From: Trebouxia sp. TZW2008
Taxonomy: Eukaryota; Chlorophyta; Trebouxiophyceae; Trebouxiales; Trebouxiaceae
Direction of reading: 5' to 3'
Length of the DNA stretch: 64,000 nt
Assembly: GCA_002118135.1 (NCBI GenBank)
Contig: BDIU01000053.1
Location: forward strand, 186,001-250,000
Below, piece by piece: positions 24,901 to 35,494 of this stretch. Made by a program: the position numbers and the translations under genes. Each line of letters opens with the position of its first letter. Position 1 is the stretch's first letter. The notes under the pieces were generated by a model, which was given only the letters and a program-made list of their open reading frames with translations, searched no databases and was not told where the DNA came from.

Positions 24901-27785
24901 TGCCTCTTTCCCCAGACTGTAAGTTCTACTGATATGAAACAATCTGCATGGTTGTGGTATCAAAGCCTCACTCAGAGCGCTGTTTGGCTGAACCTGGTCT
25001 AACATCAAAGGCAAAGATCTCTGTGTTGCTGTGCCAAAGTGTTGGCATAAGTGCCGGTTTATCCTAGACCAGGCTGCTTCCACCAATGCATGCCAATCTT
25101 GTCATGCTGTGCTCTTCACTCATGTCTTGCCTAAGATTCAATACAACAAACAGGTCAATACAGTATTTTTGTTGTTTGAAGGACAGGGTCTAAATGTAAG
25201 GACAATATAGTTGTGACCCAATCACTGCAGTCTGACGGCAGTGGTGCGTCTGAGTACGCACAAATCTGTGTAAAGACAATTTTGTCAGTGACCAGCGCAG
25301 TCCTTATAATATGTCACGAAGATGACACTATACCTGGATCTGCTGCTCCCATTCCAGCCATGTCTTAGGTGCCTCACAAGCAATTGTGTCCATATGACCT
25401 GTCTGCTGTCCGCTGGCTGCTGACTGCAGGTTCTCTGGTACATTCTGCTGGCTGAGCAGCTGTTGTGCAGACACTCCAGCGACGCCTCTATGATCGCTAC
25501 CTGCTGTGATGGTGTCTGGTCCAAGAGCTGCAGAGCTTAGGCGGCCAGACTGTTCGCCAGCAATGGAATGATCTGCTACATCACCTTCTGGGGCAACTGC
25601 TTGCTCAGCTACAGCCTTAGTCACAAGCTCTGTGCCAGCTGCTGGCTCAGCTGCAGTCTTAGTCACAAGGTCTGGGTCAGCTGCTGGCTCAGCTGCAGCC
25701 TTAGTCATGAAGTCTGGAAGGAAGCTGAGCTGTGAGGCTGATTTGCGGTACGGCAAATGTGAGGCATGAGCAAATGAGTTTGCTTGCAGTCTGATCCACT
25801 GCTGTATCCCCTCAAGGGCCTCGCCCTCCACAGCGTCAGTGCTGCTGGAGGTTGCTTTGGTGTTTGTGTCCTCGAGCTGTGCAGGTTTTGCAGTACCTTG
25901 CAGCTCTGCAACCTGGCAAGGTACAATGTACAGGTCAGCAGGTCTCAGTCTGCAGTCTATATGCCTAGTTTGCTATTCCACAGGTATGCCATGGCGAGAT
26001 GGGTGAAGATGCATTTCAAATTGCTTGCAGCATGCATTGAAACGCTGCACCTCAAACTGTGCAGATGTCATGGCTTGGGGCAGAGGTTTGTGCCATTATA
26101 TACAGTCATGCACAGGCTGCGTCTGCAACTGCCTTCGTGCCAAAGGCAAGGAGGTCTCGAATAGCAGTAATTATGTGGATGTCGACGCTGTGAAGCATCA
26201 CAACCTGCTGACCTGTTTGACCAGCGCTTGCAAATCTTGTTGCGTCCACGCTTCAAGGAGGCTCTGAACAGGAGCATCCTCCTCACAAGCACTGTCAGAT
26301 GCTGCTTGGGACCCCGTTGCTACTGTCGCTGACTGTGGCTGTGCCTCAGATTGAAGCTGGAATCTACTGGGTTGCCTCTGCACTTGTCGCATCCTTCTGC
26401 GCTGTGACTGCATGCCAACAGGAATAATCAGAGCTACAACAGCAGGTGAAGTGAAAGCTATGCAGCAGTCTGTCAAACTCTGACCCATGGTCACGCAGGC
26501 GCAGGCAAACGAGCGTGCTGTAGTGGAGCGTGTCGACCCATGCAACAAGTTTGAGTAGTGCCACAGGCATTCAAATTGATCAAACATTGGCTAGGATGCT
26601 GTTGCAACATGATGTGAAGTACCACAGCAGACAGCGTTGACGTGGACATACACCCATACAAATGTATGCGCAAAGTCTGCCAGCCTGAACTACGTGTTGG
26701 TTCATTGCAAAATAACATACCGTGTCTGCATCTTGAAGTGCTTGTAACCCATTAGGTGTTGCTGCTCCCAGCAATGATGGCATCTGCATTCCAAACAGCA
26801 AGTTTTCACACGTGAATTCTTGATTGTATGCTCACATTGCATATGAAGCGCCGTTGTGTAGAAGGCTGTCATGCTGCACATAGCAGTGGCAGCTGAAGAC
26901 CTGTGCCTTGCCAAAAGCATGAGTCGAGTCTGCTGCTGAAACTCACTGGAATGCTTCTGTTAGCATGAGAGGCGCTAATGGCTTTGAGCCCCCTTGTGGC
27001 ACGTGGACTGAGTATGAGATCATCAGCTGAGAAATGTGGCCCAATGGCAGGAACTGCGTATGCAGGATCTTGCAAGGGGTCATCATATGCTGGCAGAAGC
27101 ACATGCAGATCCTCTTGTGTCACATCGCGGAAGTAGGCCTGTGAAGCAAAGCAAAGTTTGATGAGCGTGCGGCAAAAGCATGCGTGGTTTTCAATTTTCA
27201 TGTAGTCATCCCAAACTTGAACTGTCGGCTTCTGCTTTATTTTCAGCACTCGTGGTCAGCAACTTGCAGCACAGCTTCAGTCAGACTTCAGCTTGATACA
27301 GATGCAGCAGCCTCAGCAGCGATAACTGTCATGACTATACTCTGGGCAGAACTGTGCAGCATATGCATCAGCTTAGATGTGAATGGTGTTGCGGACACTT
27401 GCAAATTTTGATGAACATGCTCCGAAACCATGCATGCTGAGGTAACTGTGCAGACCTCCATGAAGAGCCAGTAGGCTGACTTTGTAGACTCTGCTCCCTG
27501 CTCCGCGCCAGGGCAAATGTCATTCGCTGGAGTGGGTGTGCTAGACTTTGATTTGTCTTTCTTGGCTTGCTGCTTCTTCTTCTCATCTTCCCGAGCTTGC
27601 ACAACAGCTTGTGCATCTGACACGCTGTGTGCTAATAATGGCTGCTGGCAATCTCTGAGATTGAGCAATGTTTGCAAGGCATTTCTTGCTTTGCCAAAGG
27701 TCAGACTGCTGGCCTGCAAGGCCTGGCTGACCGTGCTAACTGAGCTCAAGGGAAAGTGCAATTCCTCTGCAGCAATGTCTGTCAT
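15904..27785 (-). CDS. JADE/BRPF-like PHD finger-zinc knuckle-extended PHD chromatin protein
   Basis: Exons (5'->3'): 27456..27785, 26947..27138, 26721..26783, 26213..26407, 25334..25912, 24655..24785, 23534..24003, 22873..23142, 22583..22723, 21893..22033, 20451..20615, 19999..20176, 18834..19036, 17898..18209, 17077..17260, 16348..16871 and 15904..16128; about 1430 residues. All phases agree except one join (22873/22723), where a small exon may be missing. Order: novel N-terminal region, AEPAA-type repeats, a poly-His/poly-Gln tract, a charged helical region, PHD finger ([22 protein letters not shown]), zinc knuckle (CALCP), ePHD ([20 protein letters not shown]), a coiled coil ([13 protein letters not shown]), a Pro/Gln-rich tract and a Lys-rich tail. 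This module reads histone H3 tails in JADE, BRPF and AF10 proteins, so a nuclear acetyltransferase-complex scaffold is likely (inference). Several introns contain broken exon copies. Confidence 0.8.
17370..17575 (-). pseudogene. Two ghost copies of the coiled-coil exon
   Basis: Segments near 17375-17440 and 17515-17575 resemble parts of the coiled-coil exon (17077..17260), sharing CCTCCCTAGCCGCTAGAGCC and the GGCTGGCAT...CACCAC end. The copies are fragmentary and are not joined by usable splice sites. Confidence 0.65.
17690..17815 (-). pseudogene. Ghost copy of the ePHD exon 3' half
   Basis: The minus-strand translation reads [19 protein letters not shown], closely matching the used exon ([19 protein letters not shown] at about 17950-18020). 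A TAG stands where the used exon has the Gln codon just before YLA, so this copy is dead as coding sequence. It lies downstream of the used exon. Confidence 0.8.
18265..18445 (-). pseudogene. Ghost copy of the ePHD exon 5' half
   Basis: This repeats the used exon 17898..18209 almost exactly from VD(V)[14 protein letters not shown] to IRCSHSH, including a good 3' splice acceptor. It then diverges to a stop where the used exon continues into the FHPMC zinc ligands. It is placed upstream of the functional copy, so exon skipping is required for a full ePHD. Confidence 0.85.
18625..18740 (-). pseudogene. Ghost copy of the zinc-knuckle exon
   Basis: The minus-strand frame reads [19 protein letters not shown], matching the used knuckle exon 18834..19036 ([19 protein letters not shown]). 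The frame stays open, but the 5' half of the exon and its flanking splice signals are not preserved. Confidence 0.8.
19850..19935 (-). pseudogene. Ghost copy of the first PHD-finger exon
   Basis: The frame reads LCERCNKAV then TAG then [12 protein letters not shown], against [22 protein letters not shown] in the used exon 19999..20176. The His zinc ligand codon has become a stop. The donor context CTGCAG|GTA is retained. Confidence 0.85.
21590..21800 (-). pseudogene. Two ghost copies of a helical exon
   Basis: Near 21590-21660 and 21725-21800 the minus strand repeats the end of exon 21893..22033 ([13 protein letters not shown]) as [14 protein letters not shown] and as a more diverged FAAEYLF. 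Both lie 3' of the used copy within the next intron. Confidence 0.7.
24013..24063. repeat. CATT microsatellite
   Basis: A run of CATT units beside the acceptor of the poly-His/poly-Gln exon of the PHD gene. Confidence 0.85.
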
Positions 27786-28940
27786 CTTCAATCACTCAGG
27801 CGGTGTCTTGATTGGGCACAGAATTGTGTGCAGAGCATAATGACTTTGGCAAGGCGATGAAGACGACACGGTTGCAAAGATCACAATCAAACGAGATCAA
27901 CATTTTTGGTGCAGGCTTCGAGTGTTCGCAGGTCTGCGAGCATGAAATGCATTCCACAGCTTACGCATCAGCCGTTCCGTCGCGGCGATGTTGTCCGCCG
28001 TGCGCGAAGGCCGTTATGCAGTCGCGTCGTTCGTGCTCAGGTCAAAATTGCTAGGCAAATTAGCTGAATTTGCAATACGAACTGTGCTGAGGGAGCATCG
28101 ACCACCTCCTTTGTCTGTTGCTGCTGTTCATTGTAGCAGTTCGTACCGTGCAAATCTTAGGTTGGTGAGGACACAGGGGGTTACGTGTCGTTGTGGTGCC
28201 AAGCAGTGCTTGCAGGTAGGAATATGTGCCAGAAACTGCGATCAATCCGTTGTGTCTCCACCTTGCAAACCTCTGTTTACTTGTATGCATTGCAAGACCG
28301 TCTGGATGTGATGATCGCATTGTGTTGCACCGTACTTGCCTTCCAGTGTCGCACGAGGTGTTCTGCCGGACTACGTGAGCAGCCAGGCTATAACGCGTTC
28401 TGCTAGTGATTGCTGCAAATATTCGGCCGCTCCTGCAAGTATTTGCATTTGCTCAGTAGTCAGTAGGTCACGCATGAGCCACATTTGAACGGATGCTGCT
28501 GTGACGGACTGTGTATCACGTTGGCATATGCTATCTGTTGACGCTGTAGCTCTAGTTCTGAGGAAGCCCCAGCTTAGCTTGAGTCCAGTTGCTGCTGATG
28601 ATACATGCATTTGGTAGTGCCGGTGAAGCAGCTGTCCCGAGCTGCCTTGCTGCAAAGCAGTCTGTTTGGCATATGCAGTCCAAGTCGTCCTTAGGGTTTC
28701 ACTACCTGAGTTTTTGTTGTTGCTTTCACCTGCAGGGGTCAGCGCATGCCACAAAGAAGGCAAGTCAGACAGCTGGCCAACACCTCACGGGACTGTCCTG
28801 CGCCGTGCGTTCATGCGCACACCATCTAGTCTCCCCTCACTGGTTCTAAGCTGAGCTTGAGTCAGTTGGCACCTCGCCTTAGTTGCTTTGCCAGCTGACT
28901 GACTTGCCTTCACAAATAGAAGCAAGGCAGCTTGCTGGAC
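27786..28940. promoter_or_regulatory. Divergent region between PHD gene and serine incorporator
   Basis: The two start codons (27785 minus, 28941 plus) are 1155 bp apart. A + strand open stretch at 27988-28170 and a minus-strand one at 28371-28610 are the only coding-like signals. The rest is taken as promoter and 5' UTR. Confidence 0.4.
28371..28610 (-). CDS. Possible small hypothetical gene
   Basis: An uninterrupted frame from ATG at 28610 to TAG encodes about 79 residues with a helical C-terminal half (RDLLTTEQMQILAGAAEYL). The composition looks coding-like, but no family is recognised, possible splice sites sit inside it, and it lies in a presumed promoter region. It could be a chance frame. 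Confidence 0.25.
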   Translation of the reverse strand: MHVSSAATGLKLSWGFLRTRATASTDSICQRDTQSVTAASVQMWLMRDLLTTEQMQILAGAAEYLQQSLAERVIAWLLT

Positions 28941-31900
28941 ATGGCACCTATATGGCTGACTCTAGAAGTTCGGCCACACATAGCCAAGTACATCTACCTG
29001 GTCGGCTTTGCCATCACAGCAGTGGCATCCTGGCTCCTGAGGGACTACTCTCAGCAGGCCTTGCAGCACATTCATGCCTTGCGCAAGTGCAACGCACCAG
29101 ATGGCACCTATGAGAACTCGTGTGCTGGCAAGGGAGCTGTCCTGCGCATCAGCTTTGGCAACTTCCTCTTCTTTGCCCTGCACTTTGTGCTGCTGATTGG
29201 GGTGCGCAGGACAACGCAGGCCAGACGTCTTATCCACACCGGTGAGCATATAGCCCGCTTCTTTCCTTGACCATGTCACTGTAGTCACACTGATTAGCAT
29301 TTCACGGTCTGATGCCTTGCACCCTGTCAGGGTCCTTGGGGCTGCTTCAAGAGTGGACTGTTAATTGCATGCCCATTGCATTCTGTCGCTGCATGTTTTT
29401 CTGCAATGACAGCAGCTCTGCACCAGGCGATGTAGCGATAAGACATTGTATACCATCGTGTTCATTTGCCAGGACATGGCAGCTGCTGATAGTGGCTGTG
29501 TCCTGCAAAGTGCGTCAGTCAATCAACTGACTCAAATTTTGTGCCGCTGCAGGCTTCTGGCCTATCAAGTTCTGCTTGTGGATTTTCCTGCTGGGTATCT
29601 GCTTTGTGTTCCCCAACTCAGCCATGTCAGGCTATGGGCAGTTCGCTAGGGTACTGGCAGGGCTGTGGCTGCTGTTCCAGATCGTCATCCTGCTGGACTT
29701 TATCTATGATGTCAACGAGTGGCTGCTGAAAAGGGTGAGTCCAGCCTAGCTATGCATACACTGTGTGTACAGTGCTAGTTTACTCTCATTAATTCAGCAG
29801 CAGCAAGCACCATAGCTCAAAGCATGGGGTTGCTCTTCAACTGGTAATGTGTTTGGCATACAGGTGCATACATTGAGCCGTGTGATGCAATGTCCAAGTG
29901 TGACTTGCAAAGACGCTTCATTGCATCATTGCATGGGCTACAAGACCAAATGACCATGCGCTCAACACCACCACGCACCAGCTCCCACACTGCACACATT
30001 CTTGGCATGCTCGCAGTCATGCCAGGCATATACTGTGACCTGTTTGACTGCACTGAAATGCAATGATGCATCGTGCAGCTTGCGTGCTGAACATGATTTT
30101 GCACCAGCAACCTGACTTTTGTGCGACTGACAGCTTACTTCGCTGCAGAAGCCCGAATTGCAAATGATGCATAGTGATTGCTTCAGTTGTTTGGTACTGT
30201 CTCAGTGAGCCAATGTGGGTGCCAATCAGACACTGTCAGATCATGTCATGCATCAGTGCATAACACGGGGTGTGCACATCAGGAGCACATGGGCATCGTC
30301 CTCATCATTGGCACCTTCATCAGCTACTGCGGCGCCATCGCCATCATTGGGGCGCTGTACAAGTTCTGGGCACCCCACTCCAGCTGCGGCCTTAACATCT
30401 TCTTCATCACCTTCACCCTGGTCCTGGCGTTGCTCTTCACCCTCATCTCAGTGTCCCCGTGGCGGCTGGAGACTGCTGGCCTGCTGACGTCAGGGGTGGT
30501 GTTCCTGTACTGTGCCTGGATTGTGTGGTCTGCTTTGTCCAGTGAGCCTGATGAGGCCAGGTGCACTTACAAGGGCTCTGAGAGAGCCACCACTGCTCAG
30601 AAGGTATGTGCAAACCTGTCTTGTCACCTCATTGCTTCTGTGGGCAAATGCATTTCATCAGTACATTGCACCTTTGTACAAAGATGATGCTTGTAATGCG
30701 CCTGGTGTGGTCTGCCCTGTGAAGTGAGCCTGCTGAGGCCAGGTGCATTCACCAGAGATTACAGAGAGTCATCACTGCTCAGAAGTTGTGCGCAAACCTG
30801 TCTTGGAAAACAGCTGCTTCTGTGTGTCCAAATGCGTCTCATCATTGCCAGGCAATTATCTACACAATATGGTATATCAAGTCATTGCTTCTGTATGCAG
30901 CAAGCAGGGCTGTAGAAGCTCGCTAGCAAGCATGTGGAGACGACAAGTACTGCAGCGTATGTGAAGCATTGAGATCTTACCTCATCAGCAGTATGAGGCA
31001 TACAATTGCAGGAATGTCGGCAGTCTGTACTCTGCTTTTGTTGCTGATCAACTAAGCTTGCAACATTTCCAGATGATATTGCTGCAGCATCAGCTCTGGC
31101 GCAGACAGCTTACAGAGCAACACAACGTGCTGCTAGACTCTGGCTTGACTGAACACTAATGTGGTAGGCAGACCCACAGGTGCCTCTGACGCCTTGACGA
31201 ACGCCTGTGTGCCCTGCTACCGGCCATTGCATTTGTCCACACTGATGCACACCGACTAAGCAGCATGTGCTGCAGGCCATTGCATTTGTCATTGCCATAG
31301 CAGCAGTGATCTACTCAGTAGTGACCACCTGTGTGGAGAGCCGTGCCATGGACTTGGAGGCTCAGACACAAGAAGCCAACCCTGATGAGCTGCTGCCTTA
31401 CCGCCCAGAGTTCTTCCATGCCATCTTTGCTCTGGCGTCAGCCTACCTGTGCATGCTGTACATCTCCTGGAGCCTGAACACCCTTCCCAGCCTTTCAGGG
31501 GATGGCAAATTTCAGGTCAACACAGCTAACTCATGTACCTACCCATTTGTAGTTACACGTTGCTGTGATTTGAGCAAAATCCCTTTGCTTAGTTGTTCCC
31601 CAAGCAAAATTTCAGGTCAGCGTGGCTAAGTTGCAATCAATTATCACTATTCATCGGAGCTTGTGGTTTTTGTTTCAGCATTTGCATGATTAATCCTGTG
31701 AAGCTGTTTTGCAGACTTGACAGTATACGTGAAGAAAAGAAAGGGAAAGGAAAATCTGCGCCATTAGGCGTCATAGCGGGAGCCTCTGTCTACAGAGGCA
31801 GCCCGGGGTATACGTGAAATCATGTTCTTAATGACATGTCATCCAAATGTCAGGACTGGGTCGAGACAAACGAGTGCACGTGAAACTTGACAGAATGTTT

Positions 31901-32081
31901 GGAAGCTGCTGACAAGGGATTTCTGCCTGACTCGCAGGTTGATTTGGGCTGGATTGCTGTCTGGGTCAAGATGGCGTCACAGTGGTGCTGTGTTGTGCTG
32001 TACATCTGGACACTGCTTGCACCGCGTATCTTGCGTAACAGAGACTTCACAGACAGGCCAGTGGGGGCAATAGCAAAGTGA
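28941..32081 (+). CDS. Serine incorporator family membrane protein (Serinc/TDE1)
   Basis: Exons 28941..29241, 29553..29734, 30283..30603, 31276..31515 and 31938..32081 join in phase. Diagnostic family segments are SWLLRDYS, the Cys-containing luminal loop with GAVLRISFGNFLFFALHF, GFWPIKFCLWIFLLGICF, and the last helix VKMASQWCCVVLYIWTLLAP. About ten hydrophobic helices are visible, as expected for this polytopic family. Serinc proteins act as lipid scramblases or in serine-lipid metabolism at the plasma membrane and endomembranes. The start ATG at 28941 gives MAPIWLTLEVRPHIAKY; it lacks the Cys-rich N terminus of many relatives, so an upstream exon could exist. The join 30603/31276 may lack a short exon. 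A broken copy of the third exon's end lies in that intron. Confidence 0.9.
30722..30850 (+). pseudogene. Broken copy of the end of Serinc exon 3
   Basis: The sequence repeats 30537-30665 (end of exon 3 plus start of the intron): AGTGAGCCTGCTGAGGCCAG, then CACTGCTCAGAAG. The donor GTATGTG of the used copy is TTGTGCG here, so it cannot serve as a 5' splice site. Confidence 0.8.
31720..31830. mobile_element. Short hairpin-bearing dispersed repeat
   Basis: It has an A/G-rich left part, then GCGCCATTAGGCGTCATAGC, then a hairpin around CCTCTGTCTACAGAGG, ending GGTATACGTGA. GTATACGTGA occurs at both ends as a direct repeat. Related but diverged copies are visible near 2763-2860 and 41050-41140. No coding capacity. 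Confidence 0.5.
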
Positions 32082-32678
32082 CATGGCGCAGAATGAGGTG
32101 TAAATTGTGGGCTGACAGGCCAGCAAATTGGGCTGTCGATGTATCTTTTGCAATTAGTTTAGCTGTTGCTTTGATTTCTGTCTTGCTTACACACACTTTA
32201 TAAAAATCTGTACCTTCGTTATTCACAAATGACATGTTATTGCTTCACATCATCCACGCATTTGAATGCCTTTACTCTGATATCGGCCCTGCCGGACAGC
32301 AGCCAACCTGGACTTTTACAAGCAGAATCAAAAGACCTGTCTTGCGTGCGTGGCTGAACATGAGCTTCACTACAATGGGGCTCATGATGACTCTGTACCG
32401 CTGCAGCGCTACATCATTGGTATAGCATGACTACTGTACTAGCTTGATAAACGCAGCCATCTGATGACTATGAAATGGCGTGCAAAAGAGGCACTACATT
32501 AGATGGGCTGTGCAAAGACCAGCAAAGAGATCCTCACAGCAAGCATCTCAAGCCCTGAACAATGCTGTCATGCTCTGCTGTTGTGACAACTAAACATTCC
32601 TGTGTCTGGTTTGAGTTTCTCTTGCAGGAGGAGGCGTGGCACACTAAATTGAGGTATGCAAAACTATTTTCTGCAACA
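32082..32678. other. Convergent spacer after Serinc
   Basis: This lies between the Serinc stop and the stop of the minus-strand unknown gene. A + strand open stretch (about 32280-32411) followed by a donor-like G|GTATAG was considered, but it connects to nothing convincing. Confidence 0.4.
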
Positions 32679-34383
32679 TCAGAACATGCTCTGCATCTTC
32701 CACATCACCAGCTTCTTGAGAATGGTCTGCTGGAAGGGCAGCCCAGTCTTGTCTGTTGCCTGCACGATCAACATATGAATGTACACTCACATTACAAGAC
32801 AGCCAGTATGACGCGCTCAGGCATCATGATGCTTCATGCTGGAAAAGCTGATTTGGATGGCGATCAAGATGTAAGCAGGGCATACAGAGATGCCCAAAAC
32901 AGCCAACCAGCTGCATCTCACTGCTACATGAAGGTTGTTGATCTCATGACCACTCCTCAGGGCATGACAAGCTTACCAGCTTCTGCAGAACGCTGTACTC
33001 TGCATCGCTGCCGCCAAACTTCTGTCCAGTGTGCTGCTCATATTCACCCAGCAGACTGTCAATCTGCAGCATCACACCATAGTCAACAAGCATGGACGTC
33101 ATCTTGAATTATGAGCATGCTGCTGTGCAAAGGCAATGGATGATCTCAAAGTGCTGATGCACATGGGCGCATGATACACCGAGAATGGCTACAAACAGAG
33201 TTGTCTACAGGTAACGCATTGCTTTGTCATACATCAAGCTGAATGCAGACCTTCACTAGCAAGCAGGTGAAAGATGAGAATGCTGACGTACCACACTGGG
33301 ATCAGCCTTTTTGGCTTTAAGTGCATCTGTGCCGCCACCTCCAGTCAGCCTGCACAGTCGTCACATGAACAGTCACACACCTTCATTCACGCCATTCCAT
33401 ACCTGGGCACATCGGTAGCTTGTGTGCATGCATGACGTGTGCTAAGTGACATAAGAGGCAACAAGGCATGACAGGTGCAGCAATGGCAAATGCGCATGAG
33501 TCGATCTTTGCACAAATGCAGGTGCTGCGATGACCAGCAAAGACTTTTGTTACGGTTGAAGGCTTTCATTTGAATGACAGCATTCTGCTTGGGCATGAGC
33601 TCACATGTTTGTGAAGCTGCTGAGGTCACTACCACCTCCTGACTGCTGTTCATGGTTTGCCATATGGTTGCCCAAATTGGCAAGCTGGCTCCAGTCTGTA
33701 CCGCCTCCGCCGGACGATGCACCCGAATTGCCCATGTACTCTCCAGCCATTCCTTTGAGCATCTGCGTCGTCGTTGCATTCGCAGTGATGCCACGGCTGA
33801 ACAGAGTCGAGCATGCTGAACATAGGCATGCAGCAGCATGCACACAACGCCACAGCCCAAAATTTTGTCGTTAGCAAGGCAGCCGATCATGTATGATTGA
33901 TGCAAGAGTTGCGGCACAGCAACAACTCACGCACAGGCAAGAAGGGTGCACTTACGTCCATACTGATGGATCAGTGATCGACTCTTCCCGGATTTGCTCC
34001 GCCTGCAAAATCACACACGAGTGAAGCTCACTTCATCAGTTGACAAGCACGAGCTTGCAATGCTGCGCACGTGCAGGGCGCATACATGCCCTGGTCGACT
34101 GTAAGTGCGGGTTGACGCAGGTCCTATGCGCGATGCATGGTTGCCAACTCACCTGACAGATGAAGTTGCGGGGTCGATGTGCCCACAGGACGCTGCTTGT
34201 ACCTTTCCACCAGTTCCGATGCTTTCAATACTTTCCAGACGCGTATCGCGGCGACGTGAGGTGCGCAGAAGGTGGCAGTGCAGGCATTGCATACTCAGTG
34301 CTCACAGCTCAAAGATTCACGGGACAGGCCGCTGAGTCGAGGAGCCGGCTACGTGCGTGCGAAGCCCAAGCCTGCAACGGCAT
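32679..34383 (-). CDS. Uncharacterised 211-residue protein, seven exons
   Basis: Exons 34321..34383, 34153..34221, 33956..34002, 33605..33796, 33292..33349, 32977..33102 and 32679..32759 all close in phase with good splice sites, which argues for a real gene. I do not recognise the family. The N terminus (MPLQAWASHARSRLL) is basic, amphipathic and lacks acidic residues, consistent with an organelle transit peptide (inference). Next come an EQIREESITDPSVW helix, two Gly-rich linkers (SSGGGGTDW and LTGGGGTD), a central helix DYGVMLQIDSLLGEYEQH and a basic C-terminal helix ending VMWKMQSMF. The gene is divergent from SAP30 with 445 bp between starts. Exon 1 and its join to exon 2 are the least certain parts. 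Confidence 0.6.
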
Positions 34384-34828
34384 ACTGTGTCCTCAGAGCT
34401 GCTGCAAGCCGGTTGTAGCAGCGTTCTACACGTACAAAGAGCTGCAACAGCAGTCAGGTCAAGTCTGCGCAACCTTTCGCAGCATACAAGCTGTTTGCCG
34501 TCATCTAACCTGCGCACGCTCGTTGAGTCGTAAGCTTACGAAGAGTTTGTGCTCGTTGACTGCGCTGCGCAGAGCGTACCTTTCGCTTGCAGCATCCACG
34601 GCAGTCACCTCCTTGCAAACGTAATTCCCACGAGGTGCTGGCGTCTGTAGAGTCTTGCGCAGCCCAGTACCGCCGTCATATTCTGCCAACCATGCCACCA
34701 TCTTTCGCAAGATAGGTGGTGTCCTAAGTAGTGGTGCTGTTTGACCGCGGCAGTCGATTGTAACAATTGCTTGAGACATTGACGGCAGCGGCTGGGCAGC
34801 AGCTTTCTTGCTGAGTTTCTGTTTGGCG

Positions 34829-35494
34829 ATGGAGTCTGGACGAAAGAGACCCTTGCGAGCGACCTCTCGGCCACCGAGCGACTTGACCGCTAGCGCAAAT
34901 GCCGGGAACGGTGGCTCGAGTGACGACGAGGACTACGAGGTAAGGCCGCTTGACGCGCTCAAGGACGTCAGCAACCGATGCCAAGCTCAGGCAGGCTGAC
35001 CTTGTCATGCTAAGCAGGTACCTAGTGCCCCAGTTCCTCAGCGAGCCTCCACACGACGACAGCCAAAAGTTGACTTTACAAAGCTAGATGTGAGCCTGCG
35101 GTTAGAGTCTTGCGCTGCAGCTACCTGTGCCAAATTTAGGTCCATCATTGCTAGGCATTTCCTGCAGGCCACAAGTCTGAAGAAATACAGAAAGCTTCAT
35201 GACATGGATGATTTGCCGCCTGGTGCTTCAAAGGAGGACATGATACCTGCTGTGGCAAAACATTTCTCCCAGCAGGTAAGTGTACATATCAAGCCTTATC
35301 TGATCCTTACTCCACTGACTTTCGTCCCTTGCGCCTTAGTGCTTTTTGGTTGCCTGTCTACACAGGTAGTGGACGAGAAAGACACCCTTGTAAATTTTGC
35401 ACTCAGCCTGAAAAGGCATTATCTGCAGACAAGACAGTCCCCTCAACAGCCCATGAAGAAGCCTCGCAATGCCACAAAGGTCAAGGCTAGGTGA
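34829..35494 (+). CDS. SAP30-like subunit of a Sin3 histone deacetylase complex
   Basis: Four exons (34829..34939, 35018..35089, 35168..35275, 35366..35494) give 139 residues. The N terminus is basic then acidic (GGSSDDEDYE). The C-terminal half carries the Sin3-binding SAP30 fold: TSLKKYRKLHDM, GASKEDMIPAVAKHFSQQ, then VVDEKDTLVNFALSLKRHY, with a Lys-rich end. Plant SAP30 homologues have the same short layout and lack the N-terminal zinc finger of animal SAP30. The expected role is bridging Sin3 and HDAC in nuclear transcriptional repression. The start is the only ATG upstream in frame. Confidence 0.82.

Noticed and set aside
32234..32425. + strand exon with HDDSVPLQRYIIG followed by a donor-like site.
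   Set aside because: No start, no partner exon and no recognised family; it lies between two convergent 3' ends.
32562..33107. Long + strand open frame.
   Set aside because: It overlaps in antisense two exons of the minus-strand 211-residue gene, which close in phase and look more like protein.
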